Shown here in pieces: positions 19,135 to 26,645 of a stretch of DNA of 64,000 bases. Each line of letters begins with the position of its first letter. Positions within the stretch are counted from its first letter, which is position 1. The notes under the pieces were generated by a model. The model was given only the letters and a program-made list of their open reading frames with translations, ran no database searches and had not been told where the DNA came from. A program made the position numbers and the translations under genes. Origin of the DNA: Barthelona sp. PCE (lineage: Eukaryota; Metamonada: BaSk clade); contig JAUFOR010000003.1 of the NCBI GenBank assembly GCA_040285745.1, positions 434,001 to 498,000 of the forward strand. Reading direction: 5' to 3'.

Positions 19135-19776
19135 ATGGAATACAAAATTTATGGATGCCCCCCACTTGACGCCAACTGTGCTGTTGTTTGGGATCCTGAG
19201 ACCAAAGAAGCTTTTATTAGCGATCCTGGATCATTCTACAAGCCAGTTCGCGACTGTATTGAGAAGGAAGGACTCACTCTCAAATACATTGTTGCCACAC
19301 ACGGACATTTTGATCACGTAGGTGGCTTTGCTGAATTTGCAGCAGAGTTTTCTGAAGCGCAGATTGTTGTACATGAGGATGACGCTGATCTGTATGCTAA
19401 GGCCAACACACAACCAACTTTATTCGGCATGGCACCCACTGAGGCACTTCCTGAACCTCATATGATTGTCAATGAGGAACATGAAATCACACTGGGTAAC
19501 CTCACCTTCTCATTTATCCACACCCCTGGTCATTCACCTGGTTCCATGTGTATCTATAATGAAGAACATGCTTTGCTGATTGCTGGTGATACTCTTTTCC
19601 GTGGAAGTGTTGGTAGGACAGACCTTTGGGGCGGAAGTCCCAAGCAGCAACGTGCTTCCATTGCTAAACTGATGGAATTGCCTGGTGAAGTTGTAGTCGT
19701 TACAGGTCACGGTCCTAAGACAGATATCGCTACTGAGAAGCGCATTAACCCACTTGCTCCTTCACGTTCATTCTAA
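19135..19776 (+). CDS. Glyoxalase-II-like metallo-beta-lactamase-fold hydrolase (YcbL type)
   Basis: A 213-residue protein with the complete metal-binding set. It has THGHFDH (residues 55-61), a second His in HTPGHSPGS, the bridging Asp in AGDTLFRGSVGRTD and the C-terminal VTGHGPKT. The compact size and the GSVGRTDLWGG block are typical of YcbL-like type II glyoxalases of bacteria, which hydrolyse hydroxyacyl-glutathione-type thioesters; the substrate here is unproven, since parabasalids are not known for glutathione. Codon use is richer in C-ended codons than in neighbours. A prokaryotic origin is plausible but untested. The stop reads TAAAT. PIG-P follows on the same strand after 63 bp. Confidence 0.88.
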   Translation: MEYKIYGCPPLDANCAVVWDPETKEAFISDPGSFYKPVRDCIEKEGLTLKYIVATHGHFDHVGGFAEFAAEFSEAQIVVHEDDADLYAKANTQPTLFGMAPTEALPEPHMIVNEEHEITLGNLTFSFIHTPGHSPGSMCIYNEEHALLIAGDTLFRGSVGRTDLWGGSPKQQRASIAKLMELPGEVVVVTGHGPKTDIATEKRINPLAPSRSF

Positions 19777-19831
19777 ATTTAAGTAATAAAATCAATATTT
19801 TTTGCTATGAAGCAGCATCAAATTTTTCTTC

Positions 19832-19838
19832 TCATTTC
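19832..19838 (+). promoter_or_regulatory. Initiator-like element TCATTTC
   Basis: A close match to the classic trichomonad initiator, with the presumed +1 A only 6 nt before the PIG-P ATG at 19840; it rules out the in-frame ATG at 19807. Confidence 0.6.
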
Positions 19839-19839
19839 T

Positions 19840-20211
19840 ATGACAAATAACAAAGAATCTACTCGTGGTTTCGTTATTTGGTTCTCATCGTTTGTAGGGT
19901 TTGCAGTTTGGGTCATCCTTTCCTTTCTACCTGATGAAGTTTTACACAATCTCAACATTTTTCGTCATCCCAGCAAATATTGGCTATTCACAACACCGCT
20001 ACTCTTCCCAATCCTCTTTGCAATTGTTCCATTTATCTTTATTTTTAAAACTATGGTTGATACACCAGCACCCGACTCATACATGACATACACTGATAAT
20101 TATAGCGCAAAGGGACCTCCCACTATTGATACGATTGCGAGAGCAACTGATATAGATCAAAAATTTCTTACAAAAGTCTTTATGAAACGAGTAAGACAAG
20201 AAAAAAATTAA
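19840..20211 (+). CDS. PIGP: PIG-P subunit of GPI-GlcNAc transferase
   Basis: A 123-residue protein with two hydrophobic hairpin helices. These are GFVIWFSSFVGFAVWVILSFLP and YWLFTTPLLFPILFAIVPFIFIFKTM. They are followed by the diagnostic DTPAPDSYMTYTDNYS, which matches the PIG-P pattern TSPLDSxxTITDNYA. Family knowledge: PIG-P is an ER membrane subunit of the complex that transfers GlcNAc to phosphatidylinositol, the first step of GPI anchor synthesis. Length is normal for the family core. The stop codon is embedded in a palindrome shared with the convergent CFAP20DC gene. Confidence 0.85.
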   Translation: MTNNKESTRGFVIWFSSFVGFAVWVILSFLPDEVLHNLNIFRHPSKYWLFTTPLLFPILFAIVPFIFIFKTMVDTPAPDSYMTYTDNYSAKGPPTIDTIARATDIDQKFLTKVFMKRVRQEKN

Positions 20212-20218
20212 ATTTAAT
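20207..20218. terminator. Palindromic shared stop/polyadenylation element
   Basis: The 12-bp palindrome ATTAAATTTAAT holds the TAA stop of PIG-P on the plus strand (20209-20211) and the TAA stop of CFAP20DC on the minus strand (20216-20214). Each stop is immediately part of TAAA. If TAAA is the polyadenylation signal, as in Trichomonas, one palindrome serves both transcripts. Confidence 0.55.
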
Positions 20219-22052
20219 CAGCCTCCAGTCTGATCCACATACCATTTTCATTCTTGAGATATGCGTTTTCATGCTGATCAAGACCGAGAGTTTCGCTTAC
20301 GAGACGAAGTTCAACGTGATTATTATCAGCGTCTTTTTGGTTTGACACATTTCCTTCAGATGTCGTCTGATTACCTTTTGGAGTAAACTTGTTCTGATTA
20401 CCTTTTGGAGTAAACTTGTTCTGATTTCCCTTTGGAGTAAACTTTGACATATTAGATGGTGGTGTTGACAATGACGGGATATTCACAGTTATCTCATTCT
20501 TCTTCTTTTGATGTGTCTTCCGCGTAAACTTACGCTCGTAACCACCTAAATTCCTCTTGGGTCGTATGCGATCCCTATCACGGTCTTTATCACGTTTAGA
20601 ACTCAAATAACTCGTTGCAGGTCTTTGTTGTTTGTTCATAAGATGTATGGGGTCATTTGAACCTTGTTGGAAGATTAACTTAGCCTTTGCAAGTTTTCTA
20701 TTCCTCTGAATCTCCTCAATGGATAGCTTCTTTGCATTCTCTCCCTTCTTCTTCTTGCTTCGCTTCATTAAAAACTCAGCGCTGGAACCATTAGAATGTA
20801 AGAAATGTGCAAAAGAATCAGATACGCGTGGTGACATCTCAACCAACGATATATTCAGTGACTGACTGGATGATGTTGACATTAGCGCAGTATGGGGACG
20901 ATCTTCCTCGATAATCCACTCATCCAATTGAAGTTCACTTACATCAGCATCATTGATGTATAACTCTTCTTCTTCGTCTTCTTCTTCGTCTTCTGGTTCT
21001 TTACGCCACATTTGTACTGTCTTTGGGCTGTGACTCACAATAGATAATGCATCCTCATTTTGAACTGTTTTCGTACGATTAACAACCGGTTTCAATGGAG
21101 TTCGTACTTTTCCTGGGAAGTCCTCTGCTTTTGGAAGAGTGGGAATATTGGGTGATCCTGTCAAGAAACTCTCAATATTAACAAGCGGTTTGTGATCATC
21201 AAAGTCCGTTCTCCGCACCCTTTCACGTTTCGGTGTGAATGTGGGCCTGGGACCATGTGTAATGTTATTTTCACTTTTTGGATGATGCATATACCTCGGA
21301 AAATTTGTTGATGAAGTTGAGATTCGCGATTTCAAATTTGGCGGTGTGAAGTTGTGTGGCACACTTGGTGTTATAGGGGGCCGTTTCGTTACACCAAAGT
21401 CATTTATCAATGTTGGTTTTGAGAAATTAGCATCAGGTGCCTTAATAAACATGTTTTGATGTTCGACTGATGACGGAAAAGCATATTCGTTCATTAAAAA
21501 CTGACTTAAGTCAATCTTCTCATTCGGGTCGTACATAATCGTGCTGGTCCCTGTTCTTTTGAAAGCAACAACATTTCTTATGCGACACTTCCTTGATATT
21601 GTTATGCTTTTCATATTTCTTATCTGCCACCTAGCATAAAATCGATTTATGAAGCTGTTTATGTCGATTACCATGTTTAACCAACGGTTTCGAATGAAAT
21701 TTATCGGTACAGAAACACTTAGCGACCCACACTGAACTTCTGTGATTGTCGATGATGCTTGTATCGTTACACGGTGTGAAAATCCTGATATATCAAGGAA
21801 TATAAATTCAATTTTAAACTTTTGCGTCGGAATTGGTAAATAAACCTGGAATAAAACGTAATCAGCTTTAATTGCGCTATGCGCCGATTGTTCCCGTGGA
21901 TACATGATCTCCCCTGTATCGAGAGTGACCTCGTTACCTTGTGTAGTGCTGTTATATCCTACTATATTACGTCTTTTGGTCTGCCATGCATCTAAAACAT
22001 GCATAGGCTGCCCCTTCGAGTGTAAAAGCACTGTACTCTTTAGTGTGCTCAT
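20214..22052 (-). CDS. CFAP20DC: CFAP20 domain-containing protein (CFAP20DC-like)
   Basis: About 612 residues. The first ~180 form a CFAP20/DUF667 domain: HVLDAWQTKRRNIVGYNS, KADYVLFQVYLPIPTQKFKIEF, GFSHRVTIQ, NRWLNMVIDINSFI and RIRNVVAFKRTG are all recognisable. The rest is low-complexity, rich in Ser, Pro and Arg, with an acidic run near the middle and a three-copy nonapeptide repeat (KFTPKGNQN) near the C-terminus. Family knowledge: CFAP20-type domains bind axonemal doublet inner junctions; CFAP20DC is a longer cilia-associated relative. The start at 22052 is set by a TCATTTT initiator at 22088-22082; the open frame continues upstream without similarity. Confidence 0.82.
   Translation of the reverse strand: MSTLKSTVLLHSKGQPMHVLDAWQTKRRNIVGYNSTTQGNEVTLDTGEIMYPREQSAHSAIKADYVLFQVYLPIPTQKFKIEFIFLDISGFSHRVTIQASSTITEVQCGSLSVSVPINFIRNRWLNMVIDINSFINRFYARWQIRNMKSITISRKCRIRNVVAFKRTGTSTIMYDPNEKIDLSQFLMNEYAFPSSVEHQNMFIKAPDANFSKPTLINDFGVTKRPPITPSVPHNFTPPNLKSRISTSSTNFPRYMHHPKSENNITHGPRPTFTPKRERVRRTDFDDHKPLVNIESFLTGSPNIPTLPKAEDFPGKVRTPLKPVVNRTKTVQNEDALSIVSHSPKTVQMWRKEPEDEEEDEEEELYINDADVSELQLDEWIIEEDRPHTALMSTSSSQSLNISLVEMSPRVSDSFAHFLHSNGSSAEFLMKRSKKKKGENAKKLSIEEIQRNRKLAKAKLIFQQGSNDPIHLMNKQQRPATSYLSSKRDKDRDRDRIRPKRNLGGYERKFTRKTHQKKKNEITVNIPSLSTPPSNMSKFTPKGNQNKFTPKGNQNKFTPKGNQTTSEGNVSNQKDADNNHVELRLVSETLGLDQHENAYLKNENGMWIRLEAD
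20367..20447. repeat. 27-bp tandem repeat, three copies
   Basis: Three adjacent 27-bp units at 20367-20393, 20394-20420 and 20421-20447; the third unit differs at a few bases. Each encodes KFTPKGNQ(N) in CFAP20DC on the minus strand, so the repeat keeps frame. Confidence 0.85.
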
Positions 22053-22081
22053 TTTGAGCTTCCTTTTCGATAAATCGAGGG

Positions 22082-22088
22082 AAAATGA
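22082..22088 (-). promoter_or_regulatory. Initiator-like element TCATTTT
   Basis: Near-perfect trichomonad initiator on the minus strand, about 30 nt before the CFAP20DC start at 22052. Confidence 0.6.
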
Positions 22089-22648
22089 GATGAAGATGAT
22101 AAAACAAGAAGAAAGTATTAATGTATCTCTTAAGCTACAATTCAATGCTCTTTGAATCGTAAACTTTTCATTTTGAAATGTTACTTCAGCAAATTGGCGA
22201 ATTTTCCTACGTATACAATGATAAAATTTTCCAGGTTGGCATCTCACTGGAAAATGGTGGTTTTTGCAAATGCAGGGCTTTCTTATGTAAGTAATTATCT
22301 TCATTTTTACATAATATATCCACATTTATCTCTCCAGACTGATGAAAGAAGTATTAGACCTACAAAGGTAGAATTTGATGATTTAAACAGTTTTAATGAA
22401 ATATACATCCATATTTATGTTATATTTCAGCATACAAAAACTATAATATACATTAAAAAAAAATATTTGCATTTCTCGTTATTAAATCATTATTTATGGA
22501 TTATAATTTGTTCTGTGTGCTTATTGAACCATAAAATAACAGTGCTGTTGAATTACTATGATGTATTTGCAGAAGTTATAAGGTTATATTCAAATACAAT
22601 ATTTACTGTTACTTTTTAGATAGCAAAGTGGGTAAACATGTGTAATAG

Positions 22649-22829
22649 GCTTTAAATACATAATTAAAGCTTCATAGTTAAGAAAAAGTTTATCAGAAAG
22701 CTTTAATTAATATAATGCTTTTATTTTTTCATTTTTGAGTGCACTAATGCTGTTTTGTTTCTTAAAATATGTTTATATAACTTTGAACTAAGTTACTATC
22801 ATATCAAGGCTTTAATTAAAGCTTTAAAT
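22649..22829. repeat. Cluster of GCTTTAATTAAAGC-type palindromes
   Basis: A perfect 14-bp palindrome GCTTTAATTAAAGC occurs at 22809-22822. Related copies lie at 22697-22710 (AAAGCTTTAATTAA), 22649-22671 (GGCTTTAAA and AATTAAAGC arms around a short spacer) and 22820-22829. They occur between divergent genes and could bind a dimeric factor. Confidence 0.4.
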
Positions 22830-22985
22830 AACATAATAATGCAAGCAGGTATATCAAGTACCATCACTTTTCAGCGTTCATCCACAGCAAAAGTGATAGT
22901 TGTATGCATAAATACAAGCGAGTATCGCTTAACTCAGTATGCAAGCAGGGGATCTACTTTCTTCTTTAACTCTTTTATAAGTGAT

Positions 22986-24911
22986 ATGCCGAGAATTAAA
23001 CCAGTTGTAGGGGATACATTTATTATGGAAAGGGGCTCTTTTCACGCAAAGTTTTTTGCCCCTTCGCAGGAAGGCAAGAAGCAGAATAATTTTCTGCTTT
23101 CATCTTCCCTCCTTAATTCTGAAGAAGTTGAAGATTCAACACGTGGGTTTATCAAAGGAACATATTCCAACACATTCAGCTACTTAGACGAAAAAGAAAT
23201 AGCATATATTTTCAAAATTGAGGATGGTTGTGTTAAGTTAGATCGAAAAGTAGATCTTATGCAATTTGGTTATGCCGAGCATGTGTGGTTAGCCGACAGA
23301 TATCTTGCTGTATTTAATGATCCAGATGCTATACTAAATATACATGATATGAGCACTGAGAATTATGATATAGTAGCTTCATTTGATCATACATATTGCA
23401 TGAGAGATATGAATGTGGGAACGTTGTTTTATGTAGACTCACAAGACTCGTTTAAAGTATGCATTATAGATGAAGAAGGTGAATTCAAAATGTTGGAAGC
23501 ACCAGTAATTTCGCATACAGTCAGTCCATTTTGTGTCGCAGTGTCTGAACCGACCATAGGTTATTTTGTGGACGGTGATCTTGTACTTATTTCATTGCGT
23601 GAAAATGAGATTGTAACTGAAGTGAAAAAAGGTTATGGTGTTAATTACGAACCTGCTCCTGATGATGCTTTCTTTTTTGGTGACACAGCATTTTATTCAT
23701 CAGGAGAACACTCAGTGGTTGCAGTAGATTCCAATCTCAATCAATTGCAAGAAGTCTCAGGGATTGAATTGGATTTTGTCATGTATCAAGACGGTTCTAT
23801 TTTCGCTGCTGTTAATGATAGGTTTGTGCAATTACAATATGAGCAAACAGATGCAATGTTCGGCATCGCAAAGAATGGAGACGTTAAAATGGTTGAGTTT
23901 GGATCTACTCCTTATCCTACTTTTTTTACACCCTCGCAGATATGTGTTTTTGATATTTCAGGACCGATAAAGCGCATGGTTGTATTCTCCGACCACAAAT
24001 CAGAATCAGAAAGCATTCTTGAAGAAATTTGTTCGTACAGATACAGTGACATATTTAAATTTTATTATATTTTGGAGAGTAAGGATTCACACTTGACAGC
24101 GCATAGCATTTCTGAAGGTCCACTTCCTAATTTAATTTCTCCAAGTATGATGGAGCACTACACAGAATCAGCAGAAATTGTCTTGAATGATTCGTTTGCA
24201 GCAATGGTATCACCTGAGAGTGAATTGATAGTTATTGGGGATGACTTTATTCGTAGACTTGAAAGTGTACCTAGTACCCCATGTGTGATTGCTGGTAATT
24301 ATTGTTGGGTTGCTGGAATGTGGTTTGTAAGCATTTTTCAGGTGAATCCAACCACAAAACAAGTTGAACAGCACATTGATGAAATTTTCGCATTTGAAAT
24401 AGTGCCCGAAGATATCACTGTCAATTCATTTAACCCTCAACAGAGTTGTATCTGTACTGTGGAAGGATGCTATTTGCTGATTTATTCTTCTGAGACAAAC
24501 TCAATTGAGAAGTATCAAATCCCCAATACAGCACCAGATGACGAAGATATATACAATGAAGATATGTTGGATGAAATATTATTTATTGATGATAATACCT
24601 TTATTTGTGCGAAACGTTTTTTCCGTTTTGATAATGTGAAAAAGGAAGTAATTATGTGTGAATGTGCATGGGATGTTGATTACTTAAGTTTTTATCATGT
24701 TTCATGCTCGCGTCGTTTAGAAATTATCGTTTACAATGAATGGTTGGACGTTTTTGATATTGTCATGAATGTAACAAAGTTGTCGGCAGATCTTATGGAG
24801 TTTAGGACCGAGGAGCGTCACATTAATATTTTAGAGCTAAATGAACTAGAATCAATAACTGCTGTTACAGGATTTAAAGCAATTTCTGAAGGATTAATTT
24901 ATTTTGGTTAA
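22986..24911 (+). CDS. Large beta-rich protein, MPR family member 2
   Basis: About 641 residues, opening MPRIKP exactly as the protein at 12599. The body consists of strand-turn repeats typical of propellers: IAYIFKIEDGCVKLDRK, RYLAVFNDPDAILNIHDM, GDLVLISLRENEIVTEVKK, GSIFAAVNDRFVQLQYEQ, CYLLIYSSETNSIEKY. No membrane span is present in the body. The frame is open from 22755, but residues before the MPR motif are not conserved in texture, and the TCACTTT element at 22864 would exclude them. Between that element and 22986 there are out-of-frame ATGs, so the start is less certain than others. The stop reads TAAAC. Function is unknown. Confidence 0.75.
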   Translation: MPRIKPVVGDTFIMERGSFHAKFFAPSQEGKKQNNFLLSSSLLNSEEVEDSTRGFIKGTYSNTFSYLDEKEIAYIFKIEDGCVKLDRKVDLMQFGYAEHVWLADRYLAVFNDPDAILNIHDMSTENYDIVASFDHTYCMRDMNVGTLFYVDSQDSFKVCIIDEEGEFKMLEAPVISHTVSPFCVAVSEPTIGYFVDGDLVLISLRENEIVTEVKKGYGVNYEPAPDDAFFFGDTAFYSSGEHSVVAVDSNLNQLQEVSGIELDFVMYQDGSIFAAVNDRFVQLQYEQTDAMFGIAKNGDVKMVEFGSTPYPTFFTPSQICVFDISGPIKRMVVFSDHKSESESILEEICSYRYSDIFKFYYILESKDSHLTAHSISEGPLPNLISPSMMEHYTESAEIVLNDSFAAMVSPESELIVIGDDFIRRLESVPSTPCVIAGNYCWVAGMWFVSIFQVNPTTKQVEQHIDEIFAFEIVPEDITVNSFNPQQSCICTVEGCYLLIYSSETNSIEKYQIPNTAPDDEDIYNEDMLDEILFIDDNTFICAKRFFRFDNVKKEVIMCECAWDVDYLSFYHVSCSRRLEIIVYNEWLDVFDIVMNVTKLSADLMEFRTEERHINILELNELESITAVTGFKAISEGLIYFG

Positions 24912-24991
24912 ACATTGAAAATATACTGAAAAAAAACTTTATTGGTTAGGGGTTAATACAAAAGGGCGAAATAAATGAAAGAATAAATAAA

Positions 24992-25882
24992 TTAAACATA
25001 AGTTTGAAGTTTGTTTGCGACAACAGTAACACGTTCTGTTGAGGCTGACTCTTCAGCGACAGCCTCTGTCAGATTCTTCTTGCTTTTCTTAGCGACAGCA
25101 AGGGCACGGTCAAGTTCAGATTGTGTAATTCTCTGAATAGGGACTACCGATTCCCAATTGGTCTCTTCAATCATCTTACTGAGAGGGAATGCCTTGTCCC
25201 ACTTGTTAATAAGACCCCAAAGAGATGATATTGTTGCCTTGAATGAAACAAGTGTGAATATTAAAAACGTCATGTTATCGGATTTTTGACTGAGACGAAC
25301 TGCAAGGGTTGAAGAACCGACACCCGAGCACGTGTATGATGTGTAAGATATAGCTCCCATGACCATACCCTTATAGAAGGAATAAATGAGAGCTGTAAGT
25401 GCGTTCAGCGCGATATAAACAACACGGAAAACAATTGTGCGCTTATCGTTCTTAACAATAATGTCATCCATGAAGAGTTTAAGACGAATGTTTTTTTCCT
25501 TGATGATTACCCATAATGAATAACCAAAGACCATGGCTGTGAGTAAAAGAACGATGATTAGCATGGTGACATCGCTGCCAATCTGATCACTGACTATAGG
25601 ACTGATAGCGTTCATATCAGTGACAAAGGTACCTTCAACTGCGGAACAACTATTATCCCAAAGCATGCTTGAACAGCTTTGATAGCCGTCATCTTCGCTA
25701 TAGCCACAATATGCGATGAATGGCTTTGCCTTAGACTTAATAATGTCCATAAACTGCGAATATACCCAAAGTAAAATCGGAAGAAAATCAAGAACATGAC
25801 TAATAATCGTGTTGGTTACAGTTACCTTGCGTTTAGCATCACGCCACGTGCGGAAATTGTTTTGGAAGCTACTGTTGCTCAT
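24992..25882 (-). CDS. Four-span membrane protein, unknown
   Basis: About 296 residues with four hydrophobic helices. The first is near residue 25 (SHVLDFLPILLWVYSQF). It is followed by an extracytosolic-looking loop rich in Cys (YCGYSEDDGYQSC, SCSAVEG). The remaining helices are MLIIVLLLTAMVFGYSLWVII, VVYIALNALTALIYSFY and MTFLIFTLVSFKATISSLWG. The C-terminal ~75 residues are hydrophilic (KKSKKNLTEAVAEE). Paired Cys in the first loop suggests disulphides. I do not recognise the family. The start at 25882 is chosen for a TCATAC initiator-like element 3-9 nt upstream; the open frame continues to 25933. Codons are more C-ended than in the AT-rich neighbours. Confidence 0.7.
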   Translation of the reverse strand: MSNSSFQNNFRTWRDAKRKVTVTNTIISHVLDFLPILLWVYSQFMDIIKSKAKPFIAYCGYSEDDGYQSCSSMLWDNSCSAVEGTFVTDMNAISPIVSDQIGSDVTMLIIVLLLTAMVFGYSLWVIIKEKNIRLKLFMDDIIVKNDKRTIVFRVVYIALNALTALIYSFYKGMVMGAISYTSYTCSGVGSSTLAVRLSQKSDNMTFLIFTLVSFKATISSLWGLINKWDKAFPLSKMIEETNWESVVPIQRITQSELDRALAVAKKSKKNLTEAVAEESASTERVTVVANKLQTYV

Positions 25883-26084
25883 TTCGTATGAAAGAGAGTG
25901 TTTTTGTAATTGCAGAGTTTGGCAGCATTTCAAGTGTGCCTTACCTTTCCGTATGGAAGAAAGAGGATAATGCAGTTATGAATATTGCATCATAGCGAGT
26001 TTTGAGATTCACTGATATTTTTTCTTGAATGATATGGATTCAGTTATTAGTAATGTGTTGTAGGTTTATTGACAATTGTATTGA

Positions 26085-26444
26085 TCAGATATGTCTGAAC
26101 ATTGCATCTATAAAGCGATCTGATAGAGCCTGCTCAATCTTTCTGGAAATAAGATGCTTTTTAGTAAAAAATATGTGCTTATATATGGGTATAAAGATTA
26201 AATCAGGCCACTGATATGCTAAAAATCTGCTAATAAGTTGATTGACATTATCAGTAGATCTGACCATTGGTCCATCTTCATCCAAGCACCTTAACTGATT
26301 GAAAAGCTGAACAATAAGATCTTGAAGAGGTCTGGATATCCACATATTGGATGTTGTAAGCTTTTCCATGAGGTTTGTGCAACTGTACTTCTCAGCTGCA
26401 CCTTGCACTAGCTGGAGATATGAGCTACTCTTAACGATGCCCAT
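26085..26444 (-). CDS. Small unknown protein
   Basis: A 119-residue protein starting MGIVKSSSYLQLV. The frame is open upstream to about 26585 but has no ATG there, while a TCATTAA initiator lies at 26464-26458, about 15 nt before the ATG at 26444. The sequence is mixed helix with aromatic residues (MWISRPLQDLIVQLF, FLAYQWPDLIFIPIYKHIFF). There is no recognisable domain. It is co-oriented with the four-span gene 202 bp downstream and divergent from the gene at 26646. Confidence 0.5.
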   Translation of the reverse strand: MGIVKSSSYLQLVQGAAEKYSCTNLMEKLTTSNMWISRPLQDLIVQLFNQLRCLDEDGPMVRSTDNVNQLISRFLAYQWPDLIFIPIYKHIFFTKKHLISRKIEQALSDRFIDAMFRHI

Positions 26445-26457
26445 GTGGAGTTTTGTA

Positions 26458-26464
26458 TTAATGA
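26458..26464 (-). promoter_or_regulatory. Initiator-like element TCATTAA
   Basis: Good TCAYTAA match just upstream of the ATG at 26444; the main support for that small gene. Confidence 0.5.
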
Positions 26465-26600
26465 AAAAGGGAGGATGTTGTGGAAGAAGGTATGATTGAA
26501 TTCTTTTATTGGTAATTAAAGTTAAATCTTTGCAACACGTACAAGCTGGACTCCTACACTTGGTAAACTTAAATCTAATTTTCAATAATGGTTCAACTTA

Positions 26601-26607
26601 TCACACC
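26601..26607 (+). promoter_or_regulatory. Initiator-like element TCACACC
   Basis: TCAY element 45 nt before the MPR start codon at 26646. Confidence 0.4.
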
Positions 26608-26645
26608 CTTTCGACAGGATAATTTTAAGGTAATTTTGGAGAATC

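Larger units (their letters stand above)
22053..22985. other. AT-rich divergent intergenic region
   Basis: 933 bp between CFAP20DC and the beta-rich gene at 22986. A plus-strand open frame at 22152-22619 looks like AT-rich noise (Ile/Tyr/Lys-rich, no pattern). A cluster of palindromic AAGCTTTAATTAA-type motifs lies at 22649-22829. A TCACTTT element at 22864-22870 could start the downstream transcript. Confidence 0.5.

Noticed and set aside
20367-20447. Short direct repeats considered as a CRISPR-like array
   Set aside because: Units are contiguous, without spacers, and encode an in-frame peptide repeat.
22152-22619. Plus-strand open frame of 155 codons
   Set aside because: Extremely AT-rich, Ile/Tyr/Lys-dominated and without protein-like pattern. 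It starts inside the coding region upstream of the CFAP20DC initiator.
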